From the NCBI RefSeq assembly GCF_023634655.1, contig NZ_JAMKMS010000006.1:186001-250000 (forward strand): DNA of 64,000 bases. Reading direction: 5' to 3'. Below, one piece after another: positions 52,884-62,212 of this stretch (position 1 is the stretch's first letter; every line of letters begins with the position of its first letter). This DNA comes from Vibrio methylphosphonaticus (lineage in GTDB: Bacteria; Pseudomonadota; Gammaproteobacteria; Enterobacterales; Vibrionaceae). The notes under the pieces are model-generated. The model was not told the origin of the DNA. It was given only the letters and a program-made list of their open reading frames with translations, and did not search any database. A program made the translations under genes and the position numbers.

Positions 52884-53840
52884 ATGAGTATTTGGGAAAC
52901 TGCCTTTCATTTTGACTCTTTAGTATGGGATTGGATCATCGCTATTTACCTGTTTTTAGCAGGTATGTCGGCGGGTGCGGTTATGATTGCGCTGTATTTG
53001 AAGCGTAACGTAATAGAAGGCAATCCAGCGGATAACGGCATATTGAAAGCCATGGCATGGTTGGCGCCATTTGGCATTATCGTTGGGTTGTTGATTTTGG
53101 TGTTCCACTTAACGAAACCGTTAGAGTTTTGGAAGATCATGATTTACTTTAATCCGACCTCAGTGATGTCGATGGGCGTGATTTTGTTCCAAGTCTATAT
53201 GGCAGTGTTGTTTGTGTGGATTGGACTCATTTTCCGTAAGCCGATCATGGACGTTTTAGGCGGGAAGTTTGATTTCGTTGAAACTATCCTGATTAAACTA
53301 GAAAAAGTCGAAAATGGAATTGAGATATTTTTGGGTGTCTTAGCGATCGCTCTTGCGGCTTATACGGGCTTCTTATTGTCCGCATTGAAGACTTACCCAA
53401 TGCTCAATAACCCCGTTTTACCGATTCTATTCCTATTTTCTAGCTTGTCCTCTGGCGCAGCCGCGAGCTTGTTGTTTGGTATCTTAGTGTTTAAAGAAGA
53501 TGCGCACAGCCCGAGTGTAAAGTGGGTGCATCGTTTTGAACGCCCAGTCGTATTGTTTGAACTGTTTGTGATTGTTACTTTCTTTACTGGTCTTATCTTT
53601 AGTGGTGGGCAGAACGAAGCCGCCGCTTGGAATGCCATTGGCGGAGGTTTTTGGTCGAACTGGTTTTGGTACGGGGTAATTGGCTTAGGGATGCTATTGC
53701 CATTGGCGATGAATTTCTTTAGCTCTGACAAAGTGAAACATAATCATGGCTTTATTTTGGTTGTAACATCGCTCAGTTTACTCGGTGTATTGATGTTAAG
53801 GACATTTGTGTTGTACGCAGGACAAATGACGATTGTTTAG
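52884..53840 (+). CDS. nrfD: NrfD, membrane subunit of quinol oxidation
   Basis: This is a 318-residue integral membrane protein of the NrfD/PsrC family with eight hydrophobic segments. It starts with WDWIIAIYLFLAGMSAGAVMIALYLKR, which carries the family quinol-site region. It oxidises menaquinol and transfers electrons to NrfC. Length equals E. coli NrfD (318). It is followed by a strong hairpin before nrfE. Confidence 0.95.
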   Translation: MSIWETAFHFDSLVWDWIIAIYLFLAGMSAGAVMIALYLKRNVIEGNPADNGILKAMAWLAPFGIIVGLLILVFHLTKPLEFWKIMIYFNPTSVMSMGVILFQVYMAVLFVWIGLIFRKPIMDVLGGKFDFVETILIKLEKVENGIEIFLGVLAIALAAYTGFLLSALKTYPMLNNPVLPILFLFSSLSSGAAASLLFGILVFKEDAHSPSVKWVHRFERPVVLFELFVIVTFFTGLIFSGGQNEAAAWNAIGGGFWSNWFWYGVIGLGMLLPLAMNFFSSDKVKHNHGFILVVTSLSLLGVLMLRTFVLYAGQMTIV

Positions 53841-53863
53841 CCCCTGTATTTCTCCGCTAGCCT

Positions 53864-53905
53864 ATGGATGTCGTCATTCTTTACAGAGTGACGACATCCA
53901 TTTTC
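53864..53905 (+). terminator. terminator-like hairpin between nrfD and nrfE
   Basis: ATGGATGTCGTCA (53864-53876) and TGACGACATCCAT (53889-53901) form a perfect 13-bp stem with a 12-nt loop, followed by TTTTC. It would reduce read-through into nrfEF, which therefore may be expressed at a lower level or from another promoter in the remaining 85 bp. Confidence 0.7.
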
Positions 53906-53990
53906 AAGCGGATATTTTTAGAGCGTAGGGGGTCAATTTGGTGTGTTCTAAAAGTGTGGGCTCTCGCTGTTATCATTGGGTTGAGGTTTT

Positions 53991-56042
53991 ATGATTGGTC
54001 ATATTGGATTACTCGCACTGATTTGTACGGCGATGGTCAGTACCTTAGGGGCGGTGTGCGGACTTATCGGCACTGTCAGAGTATTTCAATCAGATCTGAT
54101 GGTGGGTATCGCACGAGTTACTCGCCTAAGTAGTTTTCTTGCTTTATTTTTCTCAATGATGTCGATGGTGATACTGGCGTATGGCTTTGCTATTGATGAT
54201 TTTGCATTAAGTTATGTTTCCCAGAACTCCAACAGCCAGTTGCCGCTCCCATTTAAAATCGCCGCAACATGGGGTGGGCATGAGGGTTCCATGTTATTCT
54301 GGGTTGTGACGCTGTCACTATGGTGTGTGGGTTTGTCAAAAGCTCGCGCCGAGAGAAGGTATCGATTTCATGCCACTTGGATCATGCTTTGCTTTATTGC
54401 CATATTTGCCTGGTTTACCCTTCTAGCTTCCAATCCATTTGAATTTAATCCGACGTTACCCGCACAAGGCCGCGACTTGAACCCAATGCTACAAGACATT
54501 GGCTTAATCATTCATCCGCCTTTGTTATATATCGGCTACGTTGGTTTTGCGTCTGTTCTTGCTCTTGCCGTTGGGGCGTTATTGGATAATGAAAGCACGT
54601 CAACGTGGTTAAATGACGCGAAGACCTACACGCTGAATGCGTGGATATTTTTGTCTGTGGGTATTGCAGTGGGTTCTTGGTGGGCTTACTACGAGTTAGG
54701 TTGGGGAGGCTGGTGGTTTTGGGACCCCGTGGAAAACGCCTCATTGTTACCTTGGTTAACTGCAACGGCGTTAATGCATACACTACTGGCGTCAAGAGTC
54801 AGGAACCAACTGTTAATTTGGAGTTACTCACTGGCTTTTGTGACATTTTGTTTGAGTATTCTAGGCACATTTATTGTGCGTTCTGGCGTGCTCACCTCAG
54901 TTCATGCTTTTGCGGTGGATCCTAGCAAGGGTTTTACTTTATTAGGGATACTATCGCTTGTTTTCATACTATCGTTTTTGATACTGATTAAGCGTATTGA
55001 CTCGATTCAGTCGCGAACCTTACAAGGCGTTTTAAACAAAAATTTTCTACTACTGGCGTGTGCGAACCTATTCACCTTAGCCACAACCATTGTCGTGTTT
55101 GGTACATTCTACCCAATGGTCTACGAGTTAGTAGGGCTAGGGAATATTTCGGTTGGCGCACCTTATTTCAATCTTCTAATTGCGCCATTGGCCATTATTG
55201 CACTGTTTGTTGTCGGATTTTCAGCGTTGTTAAAATGGGATTCGGCATCGCCTGATAAACTGCGTTCAACACTTGTTGGACTAGCGGTTGCTACCTTGGG
55301 TGTGGCGGGTGGCATGGTTAGCTACTACGTCTATCACAACGAAGCTGTCGGAGCTGAGTGGTCAATGTGGGCATTTTTTAGCTGCTGGGGCGCGCTTTGG
55401 GTTGTCGCCACTCATGGTATTGCGTTTTACCGCAACCGATCATCGATTCATTTTAAAAGAACGCATGTAAAAAGAACGCTTGTAAAAAGAGTGCATGTTA
55501 AACGAATGCTCTATGTGTCCGTTGCGCACATTGGGTTTGCCGTCGTCGCGTTTGGCGCAGCAATGAACAGTGAATACTCGTATGAAATAACGCGGAAATT
55601 GGGGCCGACGAGCCAAGTTGAGTTTGGCGACTATCAACTTCACTATGTTGACACGCAGCTCTATGTTGCGCCCACTTTTAGCGCAGAGCGAGCCGTAATT
55701 GAAATACGACCGTTACCAAACAAGGAAAGCCAATCAGAACAAATATGGTTTGCTTATCCAGAAAAGCGCCATTATCCGATACGCGTAATGAATATGACTG
55801 AGCCATCTATGACTGCGTTTTGGGACGGTGATATCTACATCTCCTTAGGAGAAAAAATAGATAGCGCTCATTACGCGGTGCGGATTCAATTTAAAGCATT
55901 TATCCGTTGGATTTGGTTGGGTGCACTGCTTATGGTTTTAGGCGTAACTGGCGTGTTGTTCAGCCAGCGCGAAAAGAGTAACGTCCGGGCATCATGCGAA
56001 AATAACCCTTCAATAATAGCCGGAGGGTACATTGAGAACTAG
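53991..56042 (+). CDS. nrfE: NrfE, CcmF-like heme lyase subunit
   Basis: This is a 683-residue integral membrane protein of the CcmF/NrfE family with about fourteen helices and the tryptophan-rich heme-handling WWD motif (WGGWWFWDPVENASLLPWL). Together with NrfF (and an NrfG-type TPR protein) it attaches heme to the unusual CWSCK site of NrfA. GAGG precedes the ATG. nrfF overlaps its end by 11 bp. Confidence 0.94.
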   Translation: MIGHIGLLALICTAMVSTLGAVCGLIGTVRVFQSDLMVGIARVTRLSSFLALFFSMMSMVILAYGFAIDDFALSYVSQNSNSQLPLPFKIAATWGGHEGSMLFWVVTLSLWCVGLSKARAERRYRFHATWIMLCFIAIFAWFTLLASNPFEFNPTLPAQGRDLNPMLQDIGLIIHPPLLYIGYVGFASVLALAVGALLDNESTSTWLNDAKTYTLNAWIFLSVGIAVGSWWAYYELGWGGWWFWDPVENASLLPWLTATALMHTLLASRVRNQLLIWSYSLAFVTFCLSILGTFIVRSGVLTSVHAFAVDPSKGFTLLGILSLVFILSFLILIKRIDSIQSRTLQGVLNKNFLLLACANLFTLATTIVVFGTFYPMVYELVGLGNISVGAPYFNLLIAPLAIIALFVVGFSALLKWDSASPDKLRSTLVGLAVATLGVAGGMVSYYVYHNEAVGAEWSMWAFFSCWGALWVVATHGIAFYRNRSSIHFKRTHVKRTLVKRVHVKRMLYVSVAHIGFAVVAFGAAMNSEYSYEITRKLGPTSQVEFGDYQLHYVDTQLYVAPTFSAERAVIEIRPLPNKESQSEQIWFAYPEKRHYPIRVMNMTEPSMTAFWDGDIYISLGEKIDSAHYAVRIQFKAFIRWIWLGALLMVLGVTGVLFSQREKSNVRASCENNPSIIAGGYIEN

Positions 56043-56511
56043 TCAGATTCACGCGATAAATGGGGCGCGTTGTTGGGTGTCGGTGTTTGCAGCATTGCTG
56101 CTGACAGTGTTTTGTTTGAATATCTCATCCGCATCCGCCAGTTCACAGTCGGTAGAGTTATTTGAATTTGACTCAATTAAACAACAGAAGGATGCCATTG
56201 CATTAGCAAAAACATTGCGCTGTCCTATGTGTCAAAACCAGAACTTGATTGAATCCAATTCGCCAGTCGCGAAAGATATTCGTTTAAGAGTGTTTGAGCT
56301 GATAAAGCAAGGAAAAACCGAGCAAGAAGTAAAAGACTATATGGTCGCTCGATACGGGCAGCATGTGCTTTATCAACCATCACTTTCCAAACAAAATGCG
56401 TTGTTGTGGGGAGCGCCGTTCATTATTGCTCTGATACTTCTTGTACTGATGTTTTATCGAGTTATCCGCACTAAGGGACATCAAACGAGTCGTGATGAGG
56501 GCTCGGTGTAA
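56032..56511 (+). CDS. nrfF: NrfF, CcmH-like thiol-disulfide subunit
   Basis: This 159-residue protein of the CcmH family has a signal/anchor helix (about residues 12-32), the redox motif LRCPMCQNQNLIESNSPVAKDIR and a C-terminal membrane helix (about 118-140). It reduces the apocytochrome cysteines for heme ligation. The start is TTG 56032 with GGAGG upstream, inside the end of nrfE. No nrfG follows. Confidence 0.92.
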   Translation: MRTSQIHAINGARCWVSVFAALLLTVFCLNISSASASSQSVELFEFDSIKQQKDAIALAKTLRCPMCQNQNLIESNSPVAKDIRLRVFELIKQGKTEQEVKDYMVARYGQHVLYQPSLSKQNALLWGAPFIIALILLVLMFYRVIRTKGHQTSRDEGSV

Positions 56512-56615
56512 TGTAACGTCGATACGGTAGGCGTAAATGACAAATTCCCACTAGTCAGCTTATTGCAACTCATTGTAATATCGATGTAAAGGATGTTTAC
56601 TTTGAGTAAAGGATT

Positions 56616-57089
56616 ATGACACCACAGCAACGCGACTTTTTAGAACAATACTTATCCACACTCTCTCAAGCAGAGCGAATAGCGGTTCCTGCGGCTATCG
56701 CTGAGCACTTCTGCGCCGATGAATACAATGCTAATGAATGCGCGCGATTAATTGATGAGGGCATCAAAACGGCAACATGTAGCCTAAAAGAAGGGTACGT
56801 CATTGATGATGAACCATTGCCAGAGATCGGGCGATTATCTGTTGTGCTTAATTGGCATCAAGTGCCCGTGTGTATTGTAAAAGTGACCAGTGTGGCGATT
56901 TGTGCGTTTGATAAAGTGCCGCCTGAATTCGCTTTTATGGAGGGAGAAGGTGATCGCAGTTACCCGTCTTGGCGTGCGTCTCATATTGAGTTTTTCCAGA
57001 GTTACGTCTCTCAGTTGGGTCTAACCTTTACTACAGACGATGATCTTGTGTTGGAAACGTTTGAAAAAGTTTATCCCGTTGGCGCATAA
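56616..57089 (+). CDS. ASCH-domain protein
   Basis: This 157-residue protein has the ASCH (PUA-like) fold: IDEGIKTATCSLKEGY is the typical G-x-K-x-x-T segment, followed by VCIVKVTSVAICAFDKV and EGEGDRSYPSWRASHIEFF with the late conserved W and H. ASCH proteins bind RNA or act on modified nucleosides (YqfB relatives hydrolyse N4-acetylcytidine). AAAGGAT precedes the ATG. Single gene. Confidence 0.85.
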   Translation: MTPQQRDFLEQYLSTLSQAERIAVPAAIAEHFCADEYNANECARLIDEGIKTATCSLKEGYVIDDEPLPEIGRLSVVLNWHQVPVCIVKVTSVAICAFDKVPPEFAFMEGEGDRSYPSWRASHIEFFQSYVSQLGLTFTTDDDLVLETFEKVYPVGA

Positions 57090-57182
57090 GGTCCTGTTCC
57101 CAATACGGTTATCGTGAGGTTAGTATCGTGACTTCATTACTATGAGACTCTCACATGACATAAGCATCCTGAGGTTAACACT

Positions 57183-57200
57183 ATGAAACAACCATTATGA
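57183..57200 (+). other. five-codon leader ORF coupled to the GNAT gene
   Basis: GAGG precedes ATGAAACAACCATTATGA, a five-codon frame whose stop overlaps the ATG of the following GNAT gene as ATGA. The GNAT gene itself has no ribosome binding site of its own, so translational coupling is likely. Confidence 0.5.
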
Positions 57201-57706
57201 AAATAAGTATCGAAAGTCGTCGCCTTCACATGCGTCAAATCAATGCTAGCGATGAGTGCTTTTTTAGAGCGCTTCACCGTGATAAGCGGGTGACGCATCT
57301 ATGCTTTGATACACCGACGGATGCGGAAATTCAGCACCGATTTGTGCAACGCTTACCACCTTGGAATATTACGGCATCTCATTGGCTATGTTTAACGATT
57401 GTGGAACAAGAAACAGGTAAGAAAATTGGGTTTACCGGGTTCATTATTGAAGATGATAAGGCTGAAGTTGGCTATTTAATCACACCTGATTGTCATGGTT
57501 ATGGCTATGCAACAGAATCATTACAGGCGCTGTTAACGTGGGCGCAGTCGCACCTTCCTGATATCGGTTTTGAGGCGACGGTGACCGATGGGAATACTCA
57601 GTCTGAACGGGTATTAAGTAAGTGTGGCTTTACTCAGATAAAGCGAGTGCCGGATGCTTTCAGGATTAATGGTCACTGGCATGATGACGTTATCTATGCG
57701 CGATAG
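57197..57706 (+). CDS. GNAT-family acetyltransferase (RimJ/RimL-like)
   Basis: This 169-residue protein has the RimJ-type layout: ESRRLHMRQINASDECFFRALHRD at the start, EVGYLITPDCHGYGYATESLQALLTWA as acetyl-CoA motif A, and VLSKCGFTQIKRVPDAFRINGHWHDDVIYA as the C-terminal part. Such proteins acetylate ribosomal or small-molecule amines. Translation appears coupled to a five-codon leader frame. Confidence 0.87.
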   Translation: MKISIESRRLHMRQINASDECFFRALHRDKRVTHLCFDTPTDAEIQHRFVQRLPPWNITASHWLCLTIVEQETGKKIGFTGFIIEDDKAEVGYLITPDCHGYGYATESLQALLTWAQSHLPDIGFEATVTDGNTQSERVLSKCGFTQIKRVPDAFRINGHWHDDVIYAR

Positions 57707-57761
57707 GTGTGCGTTACCGTAATGCAAGGGTCAGGTTATTGAGTGTAAAAGGAGAGACTCA

Positions 57762-58199
57762 ATGAGTGTGATGTATAGAGAAATGCAATCAACAGATTAT
57801 GATTCGGTCATTGGGCTTTGGAGTCATACGGAAAACATGCAGCTGCGCGAGGCAGACAGCCGAGAAAGTATTACGGCGTATTTAGACCAGAATCCCAATT
57901 TGAGCTATGTCGCTATGGTTTCTGGTCAAATTGTTGGTGCAGTGTTGGTGGGAACGGATGGACGCCGAGGCTATATTCAGCATCTTGCTGTCGCGGACAA
58001 GCATCGGGGGAAACGGGTTGGTCGAGGCTTAATTGAACAAGCCACACAGGCTTTAGGATTGATTGGAATTAACAAAACCCATCTTTTTGTCACGACGGAA
58101 AACGAAAACGCGCAGCAGTTTTATCGCTCGCTAGGGTGGGAGGACCGTAAAGAGATTAAAATGTATTCGTTTAATGCCTCAGCGAATCTGAATATCTAG
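57762..58199 (+). CDS. GNAT-family N-acetyltransferase
   Basis: This is a 145-residue GNAT protein. Motif A is IQHLAVADKHRGKRVGRGLIEQA with the R/Q-x-x-G-x-G/A loop, and THLFVTTENENAQQFYRSLGWE is motif B. AAGGAGAG precedes the ATG. Substrate unknown. It follows another GNAT gene by 55 bp and may share its transcript. Confidence 0.87.
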   Translation: MSVMYREMQSTDYDSVIGLWSHTENMQLREADSRESITAYLDQNPNLSYVAMVSGQIVGAVLVGTDGRRGYIQHLAVADKHRGKRVGRGLIEQATQALGLIGINKTHLFVTTENENAQQFYRSLGWEDRKEIKMYSFNASANLNI

Positions 58200-58328
58200 T
58201 GACAATCCGTACACTGCCGTATTTGTCATTGCGATATGAGCGGGTCAGTCAATTCAGTTTTAAGCTCAGCGTAGAGGGGCGAGTTCAACAACTGAAACGC
58301 CCTCATTACCGGTCACTTGACTGTTAAG

Positions 58329-58580
58329 TTAGCTTTTAATAAAACGATTGTAGACGAAAAGAAGTAGGAAAGCGCCGAGGGTGGCGGTGATAATGCTGCC
58401 GATATTGAAACCGTTTGCACCACCCAAACCGAGTAGTCCGCCAATAAATCCGCCGACAAATGCCCCAGCAATACCCAGTCCCATTGTCGCTAACCAACCC
58501 CCACCATCATTGCCTGGCATTAACCATTTTGCGAGTGCTCCGGCAATTAGACCTAAAATAATCCATGAAATGATGCCCAT
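58329..58580 (-). CDS. GlsB/YeaQ/YmgE-type stress membrane protein
   Basis: This 83-residue protein of the transglycosylase-associated (GlsB/YeaQ/YmgE) family has three glycine-rich membrane segments: IISWIILGLIAGALAKWLMPG, ATMGLGIAGAFVGGFIGGLLG and IITATLGAFLLLFVYNRF. The family is linked to stress response but its molecular role is unknown. AAGGAG precedes the ATG. Confidence 0.9.
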   Translation of the reverse strand: MGIISWIILGLIAGALAKWLMPGNDGGGWLATMGLGIAGAFVGGFIGGLLGLGGANGFNIGSIITATLGAFLLLFVYNRFIKS

Positions 58581-58869
58581 GTTTCGCTCCTTACTATAAT
58601 AAAAGCTTTGTAGATGACGTTATCATCGCTAAGCATAGTTCAAATAATAAACCGTCCATTCGTTTAATTGCTATAAACAAACAGACGGTTAAATGAATGA
58701 TGACCAAGTATGTGAATGGAATGGGTAATCTTTTGCTTAGTGAGGTTATCCTCGAATAAAAATCATCTATTATTGATATAGCTATCTGACTTGATGACAA
58801 GGGTATGAGTAGATAGCGAAGTACCTTGGCATAAGGTCGAGGAGTGCAGCACCCATTAAGGAGTCGGGA

Positions 58870-60543
58870 ATGAAGGTGTCACGGTTGGTTAATGTTCAAT
58901 CAATTCTATTGTTATTCATCATTGGTTTGAACAGTGTCTTGTTCTCACATGCTTACGCACAAACAGAAAGTGAAGCGGTGCGCTCAACGAAAGAGCAGAG
59001 GGAGTTTGATCGTGTTAATCGTGAGATCAAAGATCTCGCAGAGTCGTTAAAATTATCGACTGGGGATCAAAAAGATGCGATTCAATTTAGGCTGTTTAAT
59101 AAAAATAATGAGTTAAGAGAGATCATTGCCACCGGCGTTGATAATAATGCTTTACCAAAAGCAGTATTGATTGCTCAAGTTGCGCTACAGCAAGAGTACA
59201 CAGAGGGAGCAAAAGCCTACCTTGAAGATAAAATTAAGAAAACGACTGAGAAGTTTAATGCTGCAAAAGATGAAGAAAAGCTCTCTATTCTGAATACCTA
59301 CCGAGAATTACTGGAGTATTTGGACTCTTCCTATGAGAGCAGTTGGCAAAACTTAATGTGGTTGCAAAAGCTTGGAGAGCCTAATGTTGAGTTGGAGCAA
59401 GCTTCGGCATTATTCATCACTAAACGAATGAGATTAGTTTCCGCTTCAATAGAATACTTTGACCAACAGTTACAAACAGTGGCGACCCAAATTTCGGTCG
59501 CGCCTGATTCAGAAAAATCGGCGCTTCAGATGACGCAGTTAATCACTACGCAGCGATTATCGATTGAAACCGATAGCCTGCAAAAGCTGATTGTGCTGGG
59601 CGATGATATGGGCTTGGAGACCTCAGAATATAAACGTCAAATTTTCCAAGTTACCGGTAGTATTACGCAAGATATTTTAAATGTAAAAGTGCTGCTTTCT
59701 CTCGTCAACGAGTGGTGGAATGCGGGCTTAACATGGTTGGCAGACAACGCACCACAACAGTTATTCCAACTATTCATCTTTATTTTGATATTGATGGCGA
59801 CGCGGATGATCGTCAAGCTTGTTCGCAAAGTGGTGAGCAAAGCCGTAGTCACCAAGAACTTTAAGTTGTCGCATTTGATGCAAAACTTCTTTGTTTCTAT
59901 CTCTGGGAATATCGTTTGGATTATCGGTATTATGGTTGGTTTGTCTCAAATCGGCCTTAACCTTGCCCCAGTCTTGACGGGTTTTGGTATTGCTGGTGTC
60001 ATTATTGGCTTTGCTCTTCAAGATACCTTGTCCAATTTTGCAGCAGGCATGATGTTATTAATCTATCGCCCATTCGATGTTGGAGATTTTGTCTTTGCTG
60101 GTGGCGTTGATGGTAAAGTTAGCCACATGAGTTTAGTCAGCACTACTATTCGTACCTTTGACAACCAAATTATCATTGTGCCAAATGGTAAAATTTGGGG
60201 TGATGTGATTAAAAATGTCACCCACGAGCGGATACGTCGTGTTGATATGATATTCGGTATTGGTTACAGCGACGATTTATTGAAAGCTGAATCCGTGCTG
60301 ACCGACATCGTGACGAGCCATCCTTCTGTACTTAAGTCGCCAGAGCCGATTATTAAAGTGCATACGCTAAATACTTCTTCTGTTGATTTTATTGTTCGTC
60401 CTTGGGTAAAAACCGACGACTATTGGGATGTGTACTGGGACGTGACAAAAGAAGTGAAGCTTCGTTTTGATAGGGAAGGCATATCGATCCCTTTCCCGCA
60501 GCAAGATGTTCATTTGCACATGATTGATAAAAAAGACGCATAG
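58870..60543 (+). CDS. MscS-family mechanosensitive channel
   Basis: This 557-residue protein has a signal peptide (about residues 1-30, ending HAYAQ), a periplasmic helical/coiled-coil domain (about 35-265), and membrane helices at about 292-312, 348-368 and the pore helix at about 375-405. The cytoplasmic MscS beta-domain includes NFAAGMMLLIYRPFDVGDFV and ends near residue 550 (GISIPFPQQDVHLH is the usual C-terminal signature). It is a longer, periplasmic-domain member of the MscS superfamily. AAGGAG precedes the ATG. It has its own terminator. Confidence 0.92.
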   Translation: MKVSRLVNVQSILLLFIIGLNSVLFSHAYAQTESEAVRSTKEQREFDRVNREIKDLAESLKLSTGDQKDAIQFRLFNKNNELREIIATGVDNNALPKAVLIAQVALQQEYTEGAKAYLEDKIKKTTEKFNAAKDEEKLSILNTYRELLEYLDSSYESSWQNLMWLQKLGEPNVELEQASALFITKRMRLVSASIEYFDQQLQTVATQISVAPDSEKSALQMTQLITTQRLSIETDSLQKLIVLGDDMGLETSEYKRQIFQVTGSITQDILNVKVLLSLVNEWWNAGLTWLADNAPQQLFQLFIFILILMATRMIVKLVRKVVSKAVVTKNFKLSHLMQNFFVSISGNIVWIIGIMVGLSQIGLNLAPVLTGFGIAGVIIGFALQDTLSNFAAGMMLLIYRPFDVGDFVFAGGVDGKVSHMSLVSTTIRTFDNQIIIVPNGKIWGDVIKNVTHERIRRVDMIFGIGYSDDLLKAESVLTDIVTSHPSVLKSPEPIIKVHTLNTSSVDFIVRPWVKTDDYWDVYWDVTKEVKLRFDREGISIPFPQQDVHLHMIDKKDA

Positions 60544-60850
60544 CTTAAGGCTAGCGAGTGGCGTGGAGAGTCATACTCGTTGCTTAAGCAAATTTCAATT
60601 TTCCAGCCAAAGTATTACGTGTTGATGCTCGTAATACTTTGGTTGTTTGCCTATCAAACTGAAGATATCGGTTTATCATGAAACCGTATTAGTTTTGATC
60701 CTACCTGCGATTCATAATAAGCTTGGCTGATCTTAAGCGTATTGGTCGCGACTGGTTATTTAATAGTAAGTTAAGTAGTTTTTTTGACCGTTATTGTAAC
60801 CACTGACCACTACCAACGCTTTTCAATAAAAATAATCAGGACTCTTACTT
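60544..60850. other. intergenic region after mscS-like gene
   Basis: About 300 bp without a gene. It contains the terminator at 60607-60650 and otherwise nothing I recognise. Confidence 0.6.
60607..60650 (+). terminator. terminator of the MscS-family gene
   Basis: CCAAAGTATTACG (60607-60619) and CGTAATACTTTGG (60630-60642) form a perfect 13-bp stem with a 10-nt loop, followed by TTGTTTGC. The T tract is interrupted. Confidence 0.7.
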
Positions 60851-61066
60851 ATGAGCCAACAACAAAATAACCCATTGCACGGCCTAACATTAGAAAAAAT
60901 TCTAACTCGATTAGTTGAACATTATGGTTGGGATGAGTTGTATTACCACATTAACGTGAATTGCTTTAACAAGGATCCTTCCATCAAGTCGTCTCTCAAG
61001 TTCCTGAGAAAGACTCAATGGGCGCGTGATAAAGTTGAAGCACTCTATGTGTCGACGTTTAGTTAA
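60851..61066 (+). CDS. VF530-family DNA-binding protein
   Basis: This 71-residue protein of the VF530 (DUF2132) family, first seen in Vibrio fischeri, has all family marks: [57 protein letters not shown]. The compact helical fold binds DNA. The biological role is unknown. The whole family length is matched. Confidence 0.92.
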   Translation: MSQQQNNPLHGLTLEKILTRLVEHYGWDELYYHINVNCFNKDPSIKSSLKFLRKTQWARDKVEALYVSTFS

Positions 61067-61190
61067 CACAGCAAGAAGAACGACGACCATGATTGCGTTG
61101 CGTATGTTTGTGTCAATATCGCTGCGAGGCAATAACAGTGGTCGTCACAAAGTTCATAATACTATTATCTTTACAGACTAGAGCGGCATT

Positions 61191-61604
61191 ATGCTGAAAA
61201 TTTCTAATAGCGTTGAATTAGCCGAGTGGGAAATAGAACTTACGGCAATCAGGTCAATGGGCGCTGGTGGGCAGAAAGTCAATAAAACGAGCTCAGCGAT
61301 ACATTTACGTTTTGATATCAAACGTTCAACGCTGCCAGATTTTTACAAGGAAAGACTGTTAGCGCTATCTGACACGAGAATAACGAAAGAAGGCGTTGTG
61401 ATCATTAAGGCGCAAGCTTATCGAACTCAAGAGCAAAATAGAGAAGATGCTTTAGAGCGCCTTAAACAGCTCATTGTCTCTGCCGCTGTTGTCCAGAAAG
61501 CGAGAAGGGCGACCAGACCAACTCGCAATTCACAGACCCGTAGAATGGATGCGAAGAAGCGCAAAGGAAATACTAAGGCGCTCAGAGGCCGAGTTTCTGA
61601 TTGA
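61191..61604 (+). CDS. arfB: alternative ribosome-rescue peptidyl-tRNA hydrolase ArfB
   Basis: This is a 137-residue class-I release-factor-like protein. The catalytic GGQ is in SMGAGGQKVNKTSSAIHLRFD (about residues 24-27) and the basic C-terminal tail (about 100-137, rich in R and K) enters the mRNA channel of stalled ribosomes. Length matches E. coli ArfB (140). It rescues non-stop complexes. Confidence 0.95.
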   Translation: MLKISNSVELAEWEIELTAIRSMGAGGQKVNKTSSAIHLRFDIKRSTLPDFYKERLLALSDTRITKEGVVIIKAQAYRTQEQNREDALERLKQLIVSAAVVQKARRATRPTRNSQTRRMDAKKRKGNTKALRGRVSD

Positions 61605-61703
61605 TTGTTAATCAGCGTAATCGATGATCCAGTTGCTTTACGTAAGTCGTAACTTTGTTATCGTATGATGAATACCGATAAATTGACGTATAAGGATATA
61701 CAC

Positions 61704-62159
61704 ATGAAAATTATTAAAGATGATTTACAAGGCCCTGAAATTCAGGGCTTACTACAGGAACATCTTGATGATATGTACGCCACGTCTCCCGCTGAAAGTG
61801 TTCATGCATTGGATTTAACAGAGCTACAAAAACCAGACATTACTTTTTGGTCAGCTTGGATTGAAGGTAAACTTGCTGGTTGTGTTGCTCTCAAAATGCT
61901 AGACGGGCAGCATGGTGAAATTAAGTCAATGCGCACGGCGCATTCTGCTCGTGGCAAGGGGGTCGCCAAGCATCTTGTTGTTCATGTGTGTCAAGCTGCA
62001 AAGCAAGAAGGGGTTATTCGACTGAGTCTCGAAACAGGAACGGAGGCATTTTTTCATCCAGCACGAACGTTATATCAGGGTTTTGGCTTTGTAGAATGCC
62101 CTCCCTTTGCTGATTATGCACTGGACCCCAATAGTGTCTTCATGACGAAGCCGCTATAG
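61704..62159 (+). CDS. GNAT-family N-acetyltransferase
   Basis: This 151-residue GNAT protein of the PanZ/YiiD-like small type has ESVHALDLTEL, FWSAWIEGKLAGCVALKML and the acetyl-CoA motif A IKSMRTAHSARGKGVAKHLVVHV. Motif B is LSLETGTEAFFHPARTLYQGFGFVECPPFADY. ATG 61704 is chosen with AAGGATATA upstream rather than ATG 61665. Substrate unknown. Confidence 0.88.
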   Translation: MKIIKDDLQGPEIQGLLQEHLDDMYATSPAESVHALDLTELQKPDITFWSAWIEGKLAGCVALKMLDGQHGEIKSMRTAHSARGKGVAKHLVVHVCQAAKQEGVIRLSLETGTEAFFHPARTLYQGFGFVECPPFADYALDPNSVFMTKPL

Positions 62160-62212
62160 TGGATTGAGTGTTCAAAGATAGCCACACAACCAACAAATAA
62201 GGGAGGAAGGAT

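Noticed and set aside
58594..58800. 68-codon minus-strand frame upstream of the YeaQ-type gene
   Set aside because: Non-ATG start without a ribosome binding site and no family resemblance. Probably the promoter region of the flanking genes.
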